From NCBI GenBank assembly GCA_937921035.1, contig CALEUL010000053.1:1-21252 (forward strand): a stretch of 21,252 nt of DNA, given 5' to 3'. The translations under genes and the position numbers were made by a program. Origin of the DNA: an uncultured Porphyromonadaceae bacterium. Its GTDB lineage: Bacteria; Bacteroidota; Bacteroidia; Bacteroidales; Muribaculaceae. The notes under the pieces were generated by a model. The model saw nothing but the letters and a program-made list of their open reading frames with translations, was not told where the DNA came from and searched no databases. Shown in pieces: positions 7,246 to 14,715 of the stretch. Position 1 is the stretch's first letter, and each line of letters starts with the position of its first letter.

Positions 7246-7330
7246 ATAAAAGTTTTTGTCTGGGCCACCCGCACGGCAAATAAATAATTGTCCCATTCGG
7301 TATATTATATGGCCTGATGGCTTCGCATGC

Positions 7331-7359
7331 AAAAAACGGCGCACCTCTGTGGCGCGCCG
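7331..7359 (-). terminator. Rho-independent terminator of the HtrA-type protease gene
   Basis: On the minus strand a 9-bp stem with one G-U pair (CGGCGCGCC with GGTGCGCCG) and a 5-base loop is followed by six T. It lies about 30 bases past the stop at 7389 and isolates htrA from the downstream YtxH cluster. Confidence 0.88.
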
Positions 7360-7388
7360 GTTGTGTATGGATAATGGGGGACGGAATA

Positions 7389-8885
7389 TCAGTCGTCGAG
7401 GGCTACTGCCGCGTAGGCTGTCTTGCCTGTGGGATAGATGCCGGAGATGAACAGTACCTTGTCCTCGCCTGCTCCCGACTGCTTGACGGCGCGGTATATT
7501 TCCTTTACCTGCTCCGGGGTGCTTACGCGCTGGCCGTTGATGCTCAGGATAATGAAGCCTTTGCGGATGCCGGCGGCTGCGAAACGTCCGTTGCTGTCTA
7601 CTTCCGCTACGCTTACGCCGGAGCTGATTTCCAGGCGGCGTGCGGTTTCCTTGTCAACGGTTTCAAGGGTGGCGCCGAGCATGCCCGAATCGCCGCTCTT
7701 GGTGAGGGCTACATCTCCGCGGTTGTTGCGAAGACGAGCTTTCGTTGTGGCGCGCTTGCCGTCGCGGAAATATTCGATGATAATCTCGTCGCCGGGGCTC
7801 TGGCGTGCTATCGCTTCCTGGAGTTCGGCGGTCGAGCGGGTGGGCTTGCCGTTGATGCTTACAATCACATCGCCTGGTTCAATCTTGGCCTCGAGGGCGG
7901 CGGAACGGTCCTCTACGCTGTCAACGTAGATACCGGCCACGGTACCCTTGATTTTTTTCTCGGCAATGAATTCGGGGCTGAGCTCTACAAAGCGTATACC
8001 GAGGAATGCACGCTGTACGGTGCCGTATTCCTTGAGGTCGGCCACTACTTTCTGTACTATAGAGGTCGGGATGGCGAAGGAGCACCCGGCGTAGGCGCCG
8101 GTCTGCGAGTAGATGGCGGTGTTGATGCCTACCAGTTCGCCGGCCAGGTTTACAAGTGCGCCGCCGGAATTGCCCTGGTTTACGGCGGCGTCGGTCTGGA
8201 TGTACGATTCGATTCCCCCGCGCGAGCGTGAGCCTGTCATCGACGAGATGTTACGCGCCTTCGCGCTGATGATGCCGGAGGTTACGGTGGAGGTGAAGCC
8301 GAAGGGGTTGCCCACGGCAAGAACCCACTCGCCAACATGCAGGTTTTCGGAATCGCCCATCGGGATAACATGAAGGTCGGGAGCTTCGATTTTGATTAGG
8401 GCGAGGTCGGTGGTGGGATCCGCACCGATTACAGTGGCGGCGAAGTTGCGGTTGTCGTTCAGCGTAACCTCAAGACGTTCGGCGTTTTCGATTACGTGGT
8501 TGTTGGTAACGATGTAGCCGTCCTCACTGATGATTACGCCGGAGCCGAGGCCAAGCTGCTGCTGGCGCGGTTCTTCCTGCTGGCGGGGCTGCTGACGCTC
8601 GTAAGGGTTGCCGAAGAAGAAGTCGAACAGTGGGTCGGAGAACGGCGAGGGGCCACCGCTCATGCGCTGGTTGCGGGGGGTGGCGTAGCTCTTGACACTC
8701 ACAACGCCGTTGACAGTGTTCTCGGCTGCCTTGATAAAGTCGTCCTGGGATATGAACCGTCCGTTACCGCCGACAACACTCGTGGTGTGGTTGCCGGTTG
8801 TACTTTGGGCGTCAGTTGCCTGGCCTGCGCTGCATGCAGTTGCAAGAAGTCCGAAGGATAGTGCTAATACAATGATCTTTTTCAT
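7389..8885 (-). CDS. Do/DegP/HtrA family serine endoprotease, probable lipoprotein
   Basis: HtrA/DegP proteases degrade or refold misfolded proteins outside the inner membrane. The 498-residue protein starts with a lipoprotein-like signal (MKKIIVLALSFGLLATAC, Cys18 as lipidation site). The trypsin-like domain follows with the triad His130 (TNNHVI), Asp160 (DLALIKI) and Ser240 (GNSGGAL). Two PDZ domains follow, roughly 290-370 and 395-485, the first with GDVIVSINGKP, as in DegP and DegQ. A glutamine-rich loop (about residues 95-112) precedes the catalytic domain. The length is usual for two-PDZ members. It has its own promoter (8948-8978) and terminator (7331-7359), and is divergent from an ECF-like sigma gene 190 bases away. 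Confidence 0.95.
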   Translation of the reverse strand: MKKIIVLALSFGLLATACSAGQATDAQSTTGNHTTSVVGGNGRFISQDDFIKAAENTVNGVVSVKSYATPRNQRMSGGPSPFSDPLFDFFFGNPYERQQPRQQEEPRQQQLGLGSGVIISEDGYIVTNNHVIENAERLEVTLNDNRNFAATVIGADPTTDLALIKIEAPDLHVIPMGDSENLHVGEWVLAVGNPFGFTSTVTSGIISAKARNISSMTGSRSRGGIESYIQTDAAVNQGNSGGALVNLAGELVGINTAIYSQTGAYAGCSFAIPTSIVQKVVADLKEYGTVQRAFLGIRFVELSPEFIAEKKIKGTVAGIYVDSVEDRSAALEAKIEPGDVIVSINGKPTRSTAELQEAIARQSPGDEIIIEYFRDGKRATTKARLRNNRGDVALTKSGDSGMLGATLETVDKETARRLEISSGVSVAEVDSNGRFAAAGIRKGFIILSINGQRVSTPEQVKEIYRAVKQSGAGEDKVLFISGIYPTGKTAYAAVALDD

Positions 8886-8947
8886 TTCTATTTCAATAAT
8901 GTGGTAATAGAGGTTAAGATTGCAGTTTAACCGTGATGATTACATTG

Positions 8948-8978
8948 CAAATATAGGTCCATTGTGCCAATTCTCAAA
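8948..8978 (-). promoter_or_regulatory. Bacteroidetes-type promoter for the HtrA-type protease
   Basis: On the minus strand TTTG (8978-8975) is followed after 19 bases by TATATTTG (8955-8948), a full consensus match. The leader before ATG 8885 is about 55 bases. The form is that of the housekeeping sigma factor, so any stress control would have to act on top of it. Confidence 0.82.
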
Positions 8979-9022
8979 TTTTAATTAAGTTAATTTCACT
9001 AAACGGCTGGGAGTTTAATAAC

Positions 9023-9061
9023 TTTTCAACGAATGGCTGTAATATTTTCATTTTTTCAACG
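9023..9061. repeat. Two direct copies of TTTTCAACG before the sigma factor gene
   Basis: The 9-bp sequence TTTTCAACG occurs at 9023-9031 and again at 9053-9061, 30 bases apart (about three helical turns), just before the sigma gene ATG at 9076. No TTTG/TAnnTTTG promoter is seen in this part. The pair may be recognition sites for an activator or for the sigma factor itself. Confidence 0.5.
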
Positions 9062-9075
9062 TCATATAATATGAC

Positions 9076-9597
9076 ATGAAACGACAGACAGACAAAGAGA
9101 CACGTTTTCTGGCAGTCACCGACGAGTATAAGGAGGTGATTGCAAAAGTTTGTCTGCTATATTCGTCGCCGAATGCCACGTTCGAGGACTTATACCAGGA
9201 AGTGCTTGCAAATCTGTGGATTGGCCTTGACAGTTTTCGTGGAGAGGCCAAGATTTCCACATGGATATACCGTGCCGCGCTCAATACGTGCATCACGTTT
9301 CATCGCACTTCCGGGCGACACAATCCTGCCAGAACTCAGAGCATAGACAGTCTTATCGTCGAGCCTGCCGACGGGTACGAAGCTGCGGCTATGAAAGAAG
9401 AGCTGGCGCTCCTCAACCGCCTGGTATCGCGCCTGGGAATGGTGGACAAGGCGCTGATAACGCTTTGGCTCGATGAAAAGTCCTACGACGAGATTTCGCG
9501 TATCATGGGCATCTCGGAATCAAACGTGGCTGTGAGAATTCACCGTATCAAGGAAAAATTAAGCAAATTTGCCGCCGAGGAAGCGGAGGGGAGGTAA
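9076..9597 (+). CDS. ECF-like sigma-70 family RNA polymerase sigma factor
   Basis: This 173-residue protein has the two-domain form of ECF sigma factors. Region 2 covers about residues 12-78, with DLYQEVLANLWIGLDSF and the STWIYRAALNTCITFHR segment that binds the -10 element. A short linker follows. Region 4 covers about 112-165, with the helix-turn-helix YDEISRIMGISESNVAVRIHR for the -35 element. ATG 9076 is the sensible start; an ATG at 9071 is out of frame. It is followed by a membrane-protein gene after 2 bases, with a GGGGAGG ribosome site at 9588-9594, unusual for this phylum. That partner may sequester it. Its regulon is not visible here; the divergent htrA gene is one candidate. Confidence 0.92.
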   Translation: MKRQTDKETRFLAVTDEYKEVIAKVCLLYSSPNATFEDLYQEVLANLWIGLDSFRGEAKISTWIYRAALNTCITFHRTSGRHNPARTQSIDSLIVEPADGYEAAAMKEELALLNRLVSRLGMVDKALITLWLDEKSYDEISRIMGISESNVAVRIHRIKEKLSKFAAEEAEGR

Positions 9598-9599
9598 AT

Positions 9600-10211
9600 A
9601 TGAAAGATTTGGAAGAACTTCGCTCATCATGGCAGCGTACGAAGATAGATTCTTCGCGTCTCGATGCCGAAAACCGCCGTATTGCCGACAGTATGGCCGC
9701 GCATAAAGCGTCGGTCAACCGTGCGCAGTTCAATCAGTTTAGGCTTGCCGATTTCTATTGGCGTGGCTTCATCGCCTCGATATTCATTGTTCTGTACTCG
9801 CCTGTACTGCTGTTTATGCGCATGCCTGCGTGGATGTGCGTAGTCTGCGGTATATTCGGCATCGTTACTGGTGCCTTGAATCTGTCAACATATAAATTTA
9901 TATACAATATCCATCTTGCCGATATGCCCGTGGTTACGGCTCTTGTGAAGTCGGTGGAGATTCTGCGTAGGCAGAAGAATATGTTCATCGCTATCACAAC
10001 TCTCGCGGTAATGATGGTCGCGCTTCTCTTCTGGCAGGTATACGTTACGTATTTCACAGACTATATGGCCTCGCCGCTTATGTTCTGTTCCGTGCTTGCA
10101 ACACTGCTGATTCTGTTCTTTGTGATTCTTGCCGCCAAGCTGAGGCGCATGCGTTCGTATGCCCGTGGCATAAAGAAAGAGCTCGCCGGTATATTGCATC
10201 ATAAGGCTTAG
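9600..10211 (+). CDS. Four-helix membrane protein paired with the sigma factor, possible anti-sigma factor
   Basis: This 203-residue protein has a soluble N-terminal part (residues 1-50) with MKDLEELRSSWQ and a charged helix, then four hydrophobic segments at about 56-73, 76-93, 127-149 and 158-179, and a basic C-terminal tail. I recall similar proteins directly following small sigma factor genes in Bacteroidetes, but I know no experimental function. The very close spacing to the sigma gene and the cytosolic-looking N terminus in front of the membrane region make an anti-sigma role plausible. It lacks the zinc-binding HxxxCxxC motif of ZAS-type anti-sigma factors, so this remains an inference. 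Confidence 0.7.
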   Translation: MKDLEELRSSWQRTKIDSSRLDAENRRIADSMAAHKASVNRAQFNQFRLADFYWRGFIASIFIVLYSPVLLFMRMPAWMCVVCGIFGIVTGALNLSTYKFIYNIHLADMPVVTALVKSVEILRRQKNMFIAITTLAVMMVALLFWQVYVTYFTDYMASPLMFCSVLATLLILFFVILAAKLRRMRSYARGIKKELAGILHHKA

Positions 10212-10267
10212 AAGACGGAATACAACATTTTATCCGCCCGCGATGCCCGTGGGGTAGAAAAAATCGC

Positions 10268-10275
10268 TAACTTTG
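10268..10275 (+). promoter_or_regulatory. Probable -7 element for the esterase gene
   Basis: TAACTTTG fits TAnnTTTG and lies 20 bases before the esterase ATG at 10295. No TTTG occurs at 19-21 bases upstream, so the -33 element is weak or absent. Confidence 0.5.
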
Positions 10276-10294
10276 CCGCATAAACCTATACACG

Positions 10295-11155
10295 ATGAAA
10301 CACATTATTGCATTAGCCCTCTTTGGCGCCGGCGTACTCACTCTGCAGGCTCAGCCGAAAACCAGGGAAACAATGGCCTATGGCGACACTGTCCGCACAT
10401 ACACCATGTATATTCCTCAGAATATCCGCAAAGACGCCCCATTAGTGGTCTACACCCACGGTTACGGCTCAAAAAAACGTTGGATTAAGGACCTTAACGA
10501 GGCTGCCGACGCTCATGGCTTCGCGGTGTGCTACCCCGACGGTGCACCCGACGACCGCGGTAAGGACGGTTGGTTCGTTGGATATCCACTTCAGTGGCAC
10601 ATGGACAGGAACGAGGAGGATTTTTTCGAGGCTCTCCTAAACGAGGTATGCCCCAAGTATAATCTTAGCCGCGAGAACGTGTTTATGGCCGGAATGAGCA
10701 ACGGCGGCGACCTCTGCTACCAGCTTGCATATACGCGTCCGAATCTGTTCAAGGCATATGCCTCTGTGGCAGGTCTGACCTTCGAATGGATGTACAACGA
10801 ACGAAAGCTCACCGAACCCGTACATTTCATGGAGATACACGGTAATAACGACATGACATCCATGTGGCAGGGCGACCACGAGAACAAGGGCGGTTGGGGA
10901 GCATATATTCCCGTCCCTATGGCTGTTGCCGCTGTTGCCGCCAACAATCGATGCACAACTATGGTAACCGACACCTTCCCCACTTTGGCCGACAGCACGC
11001 GTATGGTGATACGCACTGTTTATGGCAACGCTCCTTCGGGCAAGGACGTCGTTGTCTACGAGGTGCAGGGAGCCAAGCATTCCTGGCACGCAAAAGACCT
11101 CCCTACTTCCGAGATTATCTGGAAATTCTTCGAGGCGACTATGAAGGACGATTAG
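10295..11155 (+). CDS. Secreted alpha/beta-hydrolase esterase, PHB-depolymerase/feruloyl-esterase type
   Basis: The 286-residue product has a signal peptide (MKHIIALALFGAGVLTLQAQ, cleaved near residue 20) and is probably periplasmic or outside the cell. The hydrolase core shows the HG oxyanion segment (VVYTHGYGSKKRW, around 51-63), the nucleophile elbow GMSNGG with Ser135, an acid residue candidate Asp186 in HGNND, and a C-terminal His (His262 or His265 in KHSWH). The family takes short esters, polyhydroxyalkanoates or feruloyl esters on plant polysaccharides; the last suits a gut organism, but the substrate cannot be read from sequence. Its stop overlaps that of the convergent CPBP gene (11152-11155). 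Confidence 0.88.
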   Translation: MKHIIALALFGAGVLTLQAQPKTRETMAYGDTVRTYTMYIPQNIRKDAPLVVYTHGYGSKKRWIKDLNEAADAHGFAVCYPDGAPDDRGKDGWFVGYPLQWHMDRNEEDFFEALLNEVCPKYNLSRENVFMAGMSNGGDLCYQLAYTRPNLFKAYASVAGLTFEWMYNERKLTEPVHFMEIHGNNDMTSMWQGDHENKGGWGAYIPVPMAVAAVAANNRCTTMVTDTFPTLADSTRMVIRTVYGNAPSGKDVVVYEVQGAKHSWHAKDLPTSEIIWKFFEATMKDD

Positions 11156-12030
11156 TCCTGTGCCGGATGCTTCCGGCAATAGTTGTAAATAATGTATATA
11201 AGAGCCGCTGTCAGCACCACGCTGGCGGCGGTTGTCATTGCCGGCCACAGCTCTGGCATGTTGTCGGTGGCGTCCGGAACGTCGCTGTATTTAAGACGGT
11301 AGAACTCGGCGACGGTATACATTGTGTTGTTGAGCGCGTGGGCCGCTATGGGCACCCATATGCTGCCGCTCCACAGAAGCAGATAACCGAAATAGGCCCC
11401 CAGAAGCATGCGTGGCACAAAGCCGAAAAACTGGAAGTGCATCGCGCTGAATACAAAAGCCACGGTCCATATAGCCACATGGCGGTTCACGCCTGCGGTA
11501 GTGAGCAGCCGCTGGAAGCAGCCGCGGAACAGCAGTTCTTCCGATACCCCGGCGCCTATTCCCAGAACAAGGATATTCAGGATAAGTCCGGCAATGCTTG
11601 TGTCGCCGGTAATAGCCTCGATGGAATGTGCCGCCGACTCTTCCAGCTGGCGGAACAGTGATTCTACGGATGCCATGCTTTCCGGCAGATGGATATTGTA
11701 GTTCCAGTACACAACGGCCTCCTGCGCGGGCACGGATATGAAGGCCAGGGCCACAACGGCAAGAAGCACGGCGACTGTCGGTTTTTGCGTCAGGCACAGC
11801 AGCTCCGCCGGACGCCGCGTTACAAGCATGGCGGTCCCTACGGCCGGAACGATGAAGGCAAGCACATCCTGTACAAGGGCGCTTATCCGCAGCGCGCCGG
11901 CGATATTGTCGGTCATCAGTCTGCCGATAAGGTACGAAAGCACCATCGTTAGGATATAGCAGATCAGAAATATGCTCAGCAGCAACACCAGACGTTGCGT
12001 AAGGGAGAGTACGAAATCGCTTTTTTTCAT
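11152..12030 (-). CDS. CPBP family intramembrane glutamic-type protease
   Basis: This 292-residue polytopic membrane protein belongs to the CPBP (CAAX protease and bacteriocin-processing) family. Catalytic motifs are present: Glu164-Glu165 with Arg169 in SEELLFRG, His198 in SAMHFQF, and His231 with Asn235 in AHALNN. Hydrophobic segments are at about 13-35, 52-70, 86-102, 146-162, 186-200, 203-219 and 264-282. I chose ATG 12030, whose ATGA overlaps the trmN6 stop, over a reading from 12240 that would lie inside that gene. Substrates of such proteins are mostly unknown. It ends the panC operon. Confidence 0.87.
   Translation of the reverse strand: MKKSDFVLSLTQRLVLLLSIFLICYILTMVLSYLIGRLMTDNIAGALRISALVQDVLAFIVPAVGTAMLVTRRPAELLCLTQKPTVAVLLAVVALAFISVPAQEAVVYWNYNIHLPESMASVESLFRQLEESAAHSIEAITGDTSIAGLILNILVLGIGAGVSEELLFRGCFQRLLTTAGVNRHVAIWTVAFVFSAMHFQFFGFVPRMLLGAYFGYLLLWSGSIWVPIAAHALNNTMYTVAEFYRLKYSDVPDATDNMPELWPAMTTAASVVLTAALIYIIYNYCRKHPAQD
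11161..11178 (+). terminator. Hairpin just past the esterase stop, inside the CPBP 3' end
   Basis: A perfect 7-bp stem (TGCCGGA with TCCGGCA) and a 4-base loop start 6 bases after the esterase stop. No T run follows, so it would be a weak terminator or a transcript-end stabiliser. On the other strand it is coding sequence for the last residues of the CPBP protein. Confidence 0.35.
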
Positions 12031-12737
12031 CGTTGCGGTAGTTTTTGATAGTATGGTTCCACTAAGGCGCGATATGCCTCTGAGTAGTTGCCGTCGGCAT
12101 CGCGCAGATGAAGATTCTCTTGAATGATGGCGCCGTCGTCGGTGCTGAAATCCCACAGCAGACGCGACGCTTCCTTGCCCGGAGCCGTCGAAACACGGCA
12201 TAGCCGTCGCAGTTTCCTGTGCCTGAATTCGGCAGGGCATATAACTTTGTCGTAGGCCTCGGCAGGTGTTACGATGCCGAGGTGCCCGCCCGGAGCGAGC
12301 GGTATTGTCATAAGCGTGTCAAAGGTAAGGGTATCCTGATGTCTTGCGCCGCTGCGGGCTACGTCGGCCGAACGTTCGCCGTTCGTGAAGTACGGCGGGT
12401 TGCAGATAATCAGGTCATGCTCCGCCTCTGGATCGTATGTATTTATGTCGCAAAGCTGTGCTGCAAGCCGTGAGGCGAATGGCGATGCGGCGAAGTTGTC
12501 GCGCGCCGCAGCATACGCGCCTTCATCTATTTCCACCCCCGTAACAATGGCATGCGGGCAAATATGCCCGGCCAGAAGGGCAAGAACGCCCGATCCGGTG
12601 CCTATGTCGAGAACACGCGAGGCGTCGCGGTAGCATGGCAGGAACCATGCGGCCAGCAGTACGCTGTCCGAGCAAATCTTCATCCCGCAGCCGCGGTCGT
12701 CTACATCGAATTCTTTGAAATGGAACACTCCCATAGC
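12027..12737 (-). CDS. trmN6: tRNA1(Val) (adenine(37)-N6)-methyltransferase
   Basis: TrmN6 (YfiC) methylates N6 of adenine 37 in tRNA-Val using S-adenosylmethionine. The 236-residue protein from ATG 12737 has the family's N-terminal MKICSDSVLLAAW segment (residues 18-30), SAM-binding motif I VLDIGTGSGV (41-50), the acidic GVEID (66-70) and the NPPY catalytic motif of N6-adenine methylases at 112-115. Length matches E. coli YfiC (about 245). An in-frame start at 12836 would lie inside the capA-like gene and add residues unlike the family. It follows that gene by 8 bases and overlaps the CPBP start. Confidence 0.9.
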   Translation of the reverse strand, partial: AMGVFHFKEFDVDDRGCGMKICSDSVLLAAWFLPCYRDASRVLDIGTGSGVLALLAGHICPHAIVTGVEIDEGAYAAARDNFAASPFASRLAAQLCDINTYDPEAEHDLIICNPPYFTNGERSADVARSGARHQDTLTFDTLMTIPLAPGGHLGIVTPAEAYDKVICPAEFRHRKLRRLCRVSTAPGKEASRLLWDFSTDDGAIIQENLHLRDADGNYSEAYRALVEPYYQKLPQR

Positions 12738-12745
12738 GGTTGCCG

Positions 12746-13819
12746 TCAGAGGCCTTTTATTTCCGGTACGTTGACGTTGTGGGCATCGAATATCTTGCGG
12801 GCGCGTCGGCAGAACTCCTGCGCCCGCTCTTTCCATGCAGGTGCTTTCACGCTGTCGGCCTCCAGCAGTCTGAAGTTGTCAGATGGGCTGCTGCCCGGAA
12901 TCGTGAACACAAGGCGGTACGATGCCTCTTTCACCTGTGCTTTCAGGTCCTCGCCGCGGAACAGTTTCACATGAGCCATCGCCCCGCCGCGCGTATCGGC
13001 CGTTTTCATGTTGGAGAAGAAATTCCCCAGCGAATATACAAGCAGCACGTTCTTTTCCGGATAGTACTTGTTTGGCCGGAATTCCATAGGCTGTATAACG
13101 TGCGGGTGCCCGCCTATAATCATGTCCACCCCGAGAGCCTCTAAAAAGTCTGCCAGATGTTTCTGCGATGCGTTGGGAAGCAGTTTGTATTCTTCGCCCC
13201 AGTGTATGCATACGGCAACCAGTTCGGCGCCTGCATCGCGCAGGGCGCCGATATCTTCCTTCATTTTGGCGCGGTCTATATAGTCTACCACAACGCCGTC
13301 GCGCGGCGATATGCCGTTTGTGCCGTAGGTATAGTTCAGAAATCCGATGCGGAAGCCTTTGACGTCCACAACCTTTGGTAGTGCGGCAGCGCGTGCCGAA
13401 TCGTTGCTGTATGTGCCCAGGTGGGCAAGGCCGCGGGCGTCAAGTTCGGATATGGTCGAGCGTAGCCCGCGCGGCCCACGGTCAAGGGTATGGTTGTTGG
13501 CGGTGAGGAACATGTCGAAGCCTGCGTCGGCAAGGGCGTCGGCGAATGTCGGAGGCGCGTTAAAGCACGGGTAACCCGTATGTGGCGCCGCGCCTATGGG
13601 CGTCTCAAGATTGACAACGGCATAGTCGGCGCAGCCGACTATGCCGGATATTTCTGAAAAGCAGGTCGTGTAGTCGTAGTTGCCTTTGCCGGCACTTGCG
13701 GCCTCAAGCTGAGCCTTATGCTGCATTGCGTCGCCCGCAAAAACCAGCTCGGCTTCGTTGTAACCGAAGACAAGCGAGATCAGTGATACGTACAGCGGCA
13801 GTATAAGGCTCGAAATCAT
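12746..13819 (-). CDS. CapA-family (PGA_cap) metallophosphatase-fold protein
   Basis: The 357-residue protein is a CapA/PgsA-type member of the metallophosphoesterase-like PGA_cap group. Motifs seen are AGD near residues 28-30, NLETP at 70-74, NNHTLDRG at 108-115, CIHWGEEY and GGHPHVIQ further on. A hydrophobic stretch at 1-19 is a signal peptide or membrane anchor, so the domain probably faces the periplasm. CapA takes part in poly-gamma-glutamate capsule synthesis in Bacillus, but no capB/capC partners are present and the gene sits with housekeeping genes. A capsule role is therefore doubtful. It overlaps the folD stop by 4 bases (ATGA). Confidence 0.88.
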   Translation of the reverse strand: MISSLILPLYVSLISLVFGYNEAELVFAGDAMQHKAQLEAASAGKGNYDYTTCFSEISGIVGCADYAVVNLETPIGAAPHTGYPCFNAPPTFADALADAGFDMFLTANNHTLDRGPRGLRSTISELDARGLAHLGTYSNDSARAAALPKVVDVKGFRIGFLNYTYGTNGISPRDGVVVDYIDRAKMKEDIGALRDAGAELVAVCIHWGEEYKLLPNASQKHLADFLEALGVDMIIGGHPHVIQPMEFRPNKYYPEKNVLLVYSLGNFFSNMKTADTRGGAMAHVKLFRGEDLKAQVKEASYRLVFTIPGSSPSDNFRLLEADSVKAPAWKERAQEFCRRARKIFDAHNVNVPEIKGL

Positions 13820-14709
13820 AGGGCGTTACGCCTTTTGAAAGCCTCGAGGGTGTTCAGCATCAGCGATACGATGGTCATGGGACCGACGCCGCCGGGTACC
13901 GGGGTGATTGCCGAGCATTTCGGCGCTACGTTGGCATAGTCAACGTCGCCGCTCAGCCGGAAGCCCGACTTGCGGGTGGCGTCGGGTACGCGGGTGGTGC
14001 CTACGTCGATAACTACGGCACCGTCGGAAACCATGTCGGCGGTGATGAAGCCGGGTTGACCCATTGCAGCTACAAGGATGTCGGCCTGGCGTGTCAGTTC
14101 CGGAAGATTTGGCGTATGGCTGTGGCATACCGTAACAGTGGCATCGCCCTGAGCCCCTTTCTGCATCAGCATGGCGGCAAGGGGTTTGCCTACGATGTTG
14201 CTGCGTCCTACGATTACAACCCGTTTGCCGCGGGTCTCTATGCCGTAGCGCCGCAGAAGCTCAACTATGCCCGCTGGGGTGGCGCTGTGGAAGCAGGGTA
14301 GGCCTACCGACTGCTTGCCTACGTTGACGGGATGAAAACCGTCTACGTCTTTCTCGGGTACGATGGCTTCTATCACTGCCTGCTCGTCGATATGGCGGGG
14401 CAGCGGCAGCTGTACGATAAAGCCGTCAACATCCGGGTCGTTGTTCAGTTTTTCAACTTCAGCGAGCAGTGCCTCGGCCTTCAGCGGGTTCTCGGGCGTG
14501 CTTTCCATACGGATAAGCGACGATTTGAAGCCGCATTCGGCACACGCCTTTATTTTGTTGGCTACATAGGTCTCGCTGCCGCCGTCATGGCCTACTAATA
14601 TGGCGGCGAGGTGAGGTGCGCGGAAACCTTTTGCTTTCAGGGATGCGGTTTCTGCTGCTATTTCGGCCTTTATGCTGGCGGCCGTTGCCTTACCGTCGAT
14701 TATTGTCAT
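13816..14709 (-). CDS. folD: Bifunctional methylenetetrahydrofolate dehydrogenase / methenyltetrahydrofolate cyclohydrolase
   Basis: FolD interconverts 5,10-methylene-, methenyl- and 10-formyl-tetrahydrofolate in the cytoplasm, supplying one-carbon units for purines and formyl-methionine. The 297-residue protein shows the catalytic pair Tyr48 and Lys52 in YVANK, the QLPLPRH segment, the NADP-binding VGRSNIVGKP and the C-terminal PVPGGVGPMT signature. Length is normal (about 285-300). It starts 6 bases after the ffh stop and overlaps the next gene by 4 bases, so it sits in the middle of the operon. Confidence 0.96.
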   Translation of the reverse strand: MTIIDGKATAASIKAEIAAETASLKAKGFRAPHLAAILVGHDGGSETYVANKIKACAECGFKSSLIRMESTPENPLKAEALLAEVEKLNNDPDVDGFIVQLPLPRHIDEQAVIEAIVPEKDVDGFHPVNVGKQSVGLPCFHSATPAGIVELLRRYGIETRGKRVVIVGRSNIVGKPLAAMLMQKGAQGDATVTVCHSHTPNLPELTRQADILVAAMGQPGFITADMVSDGAVVIDVGTTRVPDATRKSGFRLSGDVDYANVAPKCSAITPVPGGVGPMTIVSLMLNTLEAFKRRNAL

Positions 14710-14715
14710 ATTGTT

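Noticed and set aside
7317..8231. 304-codon plus-strand open frame opposite htrA
   Set aside because: It lies wholly within the well-supported protease gene, shows no family motif and has the composition of an antisense shadow frame in GC-rich DNA.
12030..12240. Longer N terminus for the CPBP protease
   Set aside because: The extra 70 residues would lie inside trmN6 and are Arg/Ser-rich and unlike the family; the ATGA-coupled start at 12030 is better.
12746..13819. Capsule (poly-gamma-glutamate) synthesis locus because of the CapA-family protein
   Set aside because: No capB, capC or other polymer genes are adjacent; the neighbours are folD and trmN6, so only the fold assignment is kept.
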